A DNA stretch of 17,731 bases from Prevotella sp. CAG:1185. GTDB lineage: Bacteria; Bacteroidota; Bacteroidia; Bacteroidales; Bacteroidaceae. A program made the translations under genes and the position numbers. Position 1 is the stretch's first letter. Every line of letters begins with the position of its first letter. This document shows positions 16,025-17,731 of this stretch, in pieces. The notes below the pieces were generated by a model that ran no database searches, was not told the DNA's origin, and was given only the letters and a program-made list of their open reading frames with translations. Location: the NCBI GenBank assembly GCA_000436695.1, contig HF992549.1:1-17731 (forward strand), in the 5' to 3' direction.

Positions 16025-16996
16025 TTATTTTCCCTTCTTTTCCTCTTCCTTCTTTCTGTGCTGATACAGCTGGTAAGAGTTTATAACGTTGTGCCATATA
16101 CTGTAGAAGCCGCCGGCAACGGCAGTGATGGGGGTGAAGAACGTGTAGCCCATCCAGATGGCAAGCACCGTGTTCTTCTGGCCGAGCGACTGTCCGCCCG
16201 TTATCCTGTCGTTATATATGCCGCCCACCTTGCGTCCGAGCCAGAACTGCAGCAGACAGCTTATCAGCGACGCGGCAACGAGGCCCAGTTCTGTCGACAG
16301 CGACACGTTGGCATGCACTATGGTGCGCGTCGTAACGGTCATCGCCAGCGTCAGCGCCACTGCCCAAAGATAAAAGCTGAGTTCGCTGAAGTGTGATATC
16401 ATGAAGTGAAGCCGCGGCGACAGATACCTCAGCAGTATTGCTGCCAGCAGCGGCAACAGCAGCAGCGGAAACACCTTGCCTAATATCAGCACGGCTGAGT
16501 TTATTATGCCGAGATCAGGGTTAGGGTGTACATACGGCACGAGCGCCGGTATGAATATGGCTGTTATTATGTTTATCAGAATGGTGTATGTTGTTATGTG
16601 GTTCACGTTTCCGCCAAGTTTCTTTGTTATCACGGCTCCTGCCGTTGCCGTGGGGCATATCAGGCATATCATAGCCCCTTCGAGCACAATGCGCAGTCCG
16701 CTCTTTGGCATTATCATCAGTGCCACGGCTATTGCTGTGAACGTTCCTGCCTGAAACAGCAGCAGCCAAGGGTGCCATTTGCACAGGCGCAGCTTCTTCG
16801 GGTTGACCTTGCTGAAGGTGATGAAGAGCATTGCGAAGATGAACAGAGGCTGCAGCACCTCGATAGTCTTAAGCGCAAAGTCGTGTGTAGGCTGCAGGGC
16901 TGGTATTGCCGTATAGACAAAATAGGCTGCTATGCCGGTCAGTATGGCGATAATCAGCGTCCAGTCTTTGATGAACCTTATTATTTTCATGATCAT
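16025..16996 (-). CDS. Bile acid:sodium symporter-like (BASS/SBF) transporter
   Basis: A 323-residue inner-membrane protein with about nine or ten hydrophobic segments, the size and pattern of the BASS (SBF) family of sodium-coupled organic anion carriers. Family-like features are a conserved polar break in a membrane segment at about residues 135-150 (CPTATAGAVITKKLGGN), and near the C-terminus GQKNTVLAIWMGYTFFTPIT (about 268-287), like the GxxN...LA signature of the crossover helix. The C-terminal tail is highly charged (Lys/Glu rich). The start could be the ATG at 16996 or the one two codons later at 16990; neither has a clear ribosome site. A lone -7 box, TAAGTTTG at 17021-17014, lies just upstream without a good -33 box. 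Substrate cannot be told: bacterial members carry many organic acids, so bile acid transport should not be assumed. Confidence 0.8.
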   Translation of the reverse strand: MIMKIIRFIKDWTLIIAILTGIAAYFVYTAIPALQPTHDFALKTIEVLQPLFIFAMLFITFSKVNPKKLRLCKWHPWLLLFQAGTFTAIAVALMIMPKSGLRIVLEGAMICLICPTATAGAVITKKLGGNVNHITTYTILINIITAIFIPALVPYVHPNPDLGIINSAVLILGKVFPLLLLPLLAAILLRYLSPRLHFMISHFSELSFYLWAVALTLAMTVTTRTIVHANVSLSTELGLVAASLISCLLQFWLGRKVGGIYNDRITGGQSLGQKNTVLAIWMGYTFFTPITAVAGGFYSIWHNVINSYQLYQHRKKEEEKKGK

Positions 16997-17122
16997 TATG
17001 TTTTTTAGTCCGGCAAACTTAATATTTTTTTTCTCAACTTTGTCGATATTTTTGCCTTTTTATTGATTTGTGACATTATATTGCCCTGATTTTGCAGCCG
17101 TGCCGCCTAATCTATGTTCCAT

Positions 17123-17157
17123 TTTGTCGTTTTTCTCGCCGTTATTTCTTAAATTTG
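17123..17157 (+). promoter_or_regulatory. Probable promoter of the MscS-type gene
   Basis: TTTG at 17123-17126 and TAAATTTG at 17150-17157 match both Bacteroidota boxes, although the 23-base spacing is at the long end of the accepted range. Transcription would start near 17164, about 24 bases before the ATG at 17188. Confidence 0.5.
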
Positions 17158-17187
17158 TGGCTGGTTGAATTTTATGAAATATAGATT

Positions 17188-17731
17188 ATGGAAAGATTTG
17201 ACGATTATATATTAGATTTTCTCCGCCACACGGCAGGATTGTCCGACGGAGTCCTCTCGTGGGTTTATCCGCTCACGGCCATGTTTGCCATCGGCCTTAT
17301 ATCGTATATGTGCACAGCCCTTTTCCGTTACATTGTCATGCCTGCCGTGCAGAAGCTCACCGAGCGCACCAAGGCCACATGGGACGACTATCTGTTCAAC
17401 AGGCGTGTCATGAAGGCCTTTCGCCGCATCATCCCGCCCGTTATATGGTATGCCCTGCTGCCCTTTGCCTTCAGTGCCGGCAGCGAGGTGTTGCCCGTGC
17501 TGCTCAAGGCCTGCAATATATATATAGTGATAGTGTCGCTGTTCTTCATCAGCGAGTTTCTCCATTCGCTCTACGAAATATCCAGCGAGCATCAGAAGTT
17601 GCGCAACCGTCCGTTAAAGGGCGTCTATCAGATGTTCAATCTTCTGGCGGTCGTCGTGGGCTTCATCCTCGTGGTGAGCATCATCGTCGACAAGAGTGCC
17701 GGAGCCGTCCTTGCCGGACTCGGAGCCTCGG
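17188..17731 (+). CDS. MscS-family mechanosensitive ion channel (5' part)
   Basis: The first 181 residues of a membrane protein that continues beyond the window. Hydrophobic helices lie at about residues 24-50, 81-97, 106-128 and 145-167, and the visible sequence ends in AGAVLAGLGAS, the beginning of the Gly/Ala-rich pore helix typical of MscS channels. The Trp-Asp-Asp motif at 65-67 and the number of helices before the pore resemble the longer YbdG/MscM-like branch rather than short MscS. Such channels open under membrane tension and release solutes on osmotic downshock. The start at 17188 fits a promoter 31 bases upstream. It is transcribed divergently from the transporter gene, with 191 bases between. 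GC content is higher here than in the secreted-protein cluster. Confidence 0.85.
   Translation, partial: MERFDDYILDFLRHTAGLSDGVLSWVYPLTAMFAIGLISYMCTALFRYIVMPAVQKLTERTKATWDDYLFNRRVMKAFRRIIPPVIWYALLPFAFSAGSEVLPVLLKACNIYIVIVSLFFISEFLHSLYEISSEHQKLRNRPLKGVYQMFNLLAVVVGFILVVSIIVDKSAGAVLAGLGAS

Noticed and set aside
16004..17008. Open frames on the + strand opposite the BASS-type transporter
   Set aside because: They overlap a clear membrane transporter on the other strand, and their translations are rich in His, Arg and Cys as is typical of shadow frames.
17212..17592. 126-codon - strand frame inside the MscS-type gene
   Set aside because: The + strand frame has clear membrane helices and a pore-helix motif, a promoter and a good start; the - strand frame has none of these.

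Overview
The window reads as a chromosomal segment of a Bacteroidales bacterium, most likely a Prevotella-type (Prevotellaceae) genome. The evidence is the form of the RNA polymerase subunits (beta 1270 residues, beta-prime 1444), promoters of the Bacteroidota type (TTTG, a 19-23 base gap, TAnnTTTG), start codons in A/T-rich sequence with no clear Shine-Dalgarno, and several proteins ending in a type IX secretion (T9SS) C-terminal sorting tail. The genus is an inference; no rRNA or tRNA is present to confirm it.

Region 1 (1-9760, + strand) is the ribosomal protein/RNA polymerase block: the 3' part of rplA, then rplJ, rplL, rpoB and rpoC. A strong intrinsic terminator lies between rplL and rpoB with no obvious promoter after it, so rpoBC expression probably depends on read-through. 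A second strong terminator closes the block after rpoC.

Region 2 (9761-15970) is a cluster of secreted proteins. A + strand gene (10200-12194) and a - strand pair (15866-15192, then 15177-13171) converge on a gene-free stretch of about 1 kb. The two large proteins are Omp28-like: signal peptide, beta-sandwich N-terminal half, a thioredoxin-like domain with a CxxC motif, and a T9SS tail. The third is a small secreted protein with its own, diverged tail. The last 34 shared codons of the two large genes are almost identical in DNA (97 of 102 bases, inverted) although the proteins are otherwise very different. The gene-free stretch between them holds two strong terminators and what looks like several decayed copies of one repeat, two of them forming a long imperfect inverted repeat.

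Region 3 (16025-17731) has two divergently transcribed membrane protein genes: a bile acid:sodium symporter-like transporter (- strand) and the start of an MscS-type mechanosensitive channel (+ strand), which runs off the window.

Functionally, region 1 is core gene expression. Region 2 is envelope or surface biology: proteins exported by Sec and then by T9SS, two with possible thiol-disulfide activity. Region 3 is inner-membrane transport and osmotic protection. There is no CRISPR array, phage, intact insertion sequence or stable RNA gene that I can see.
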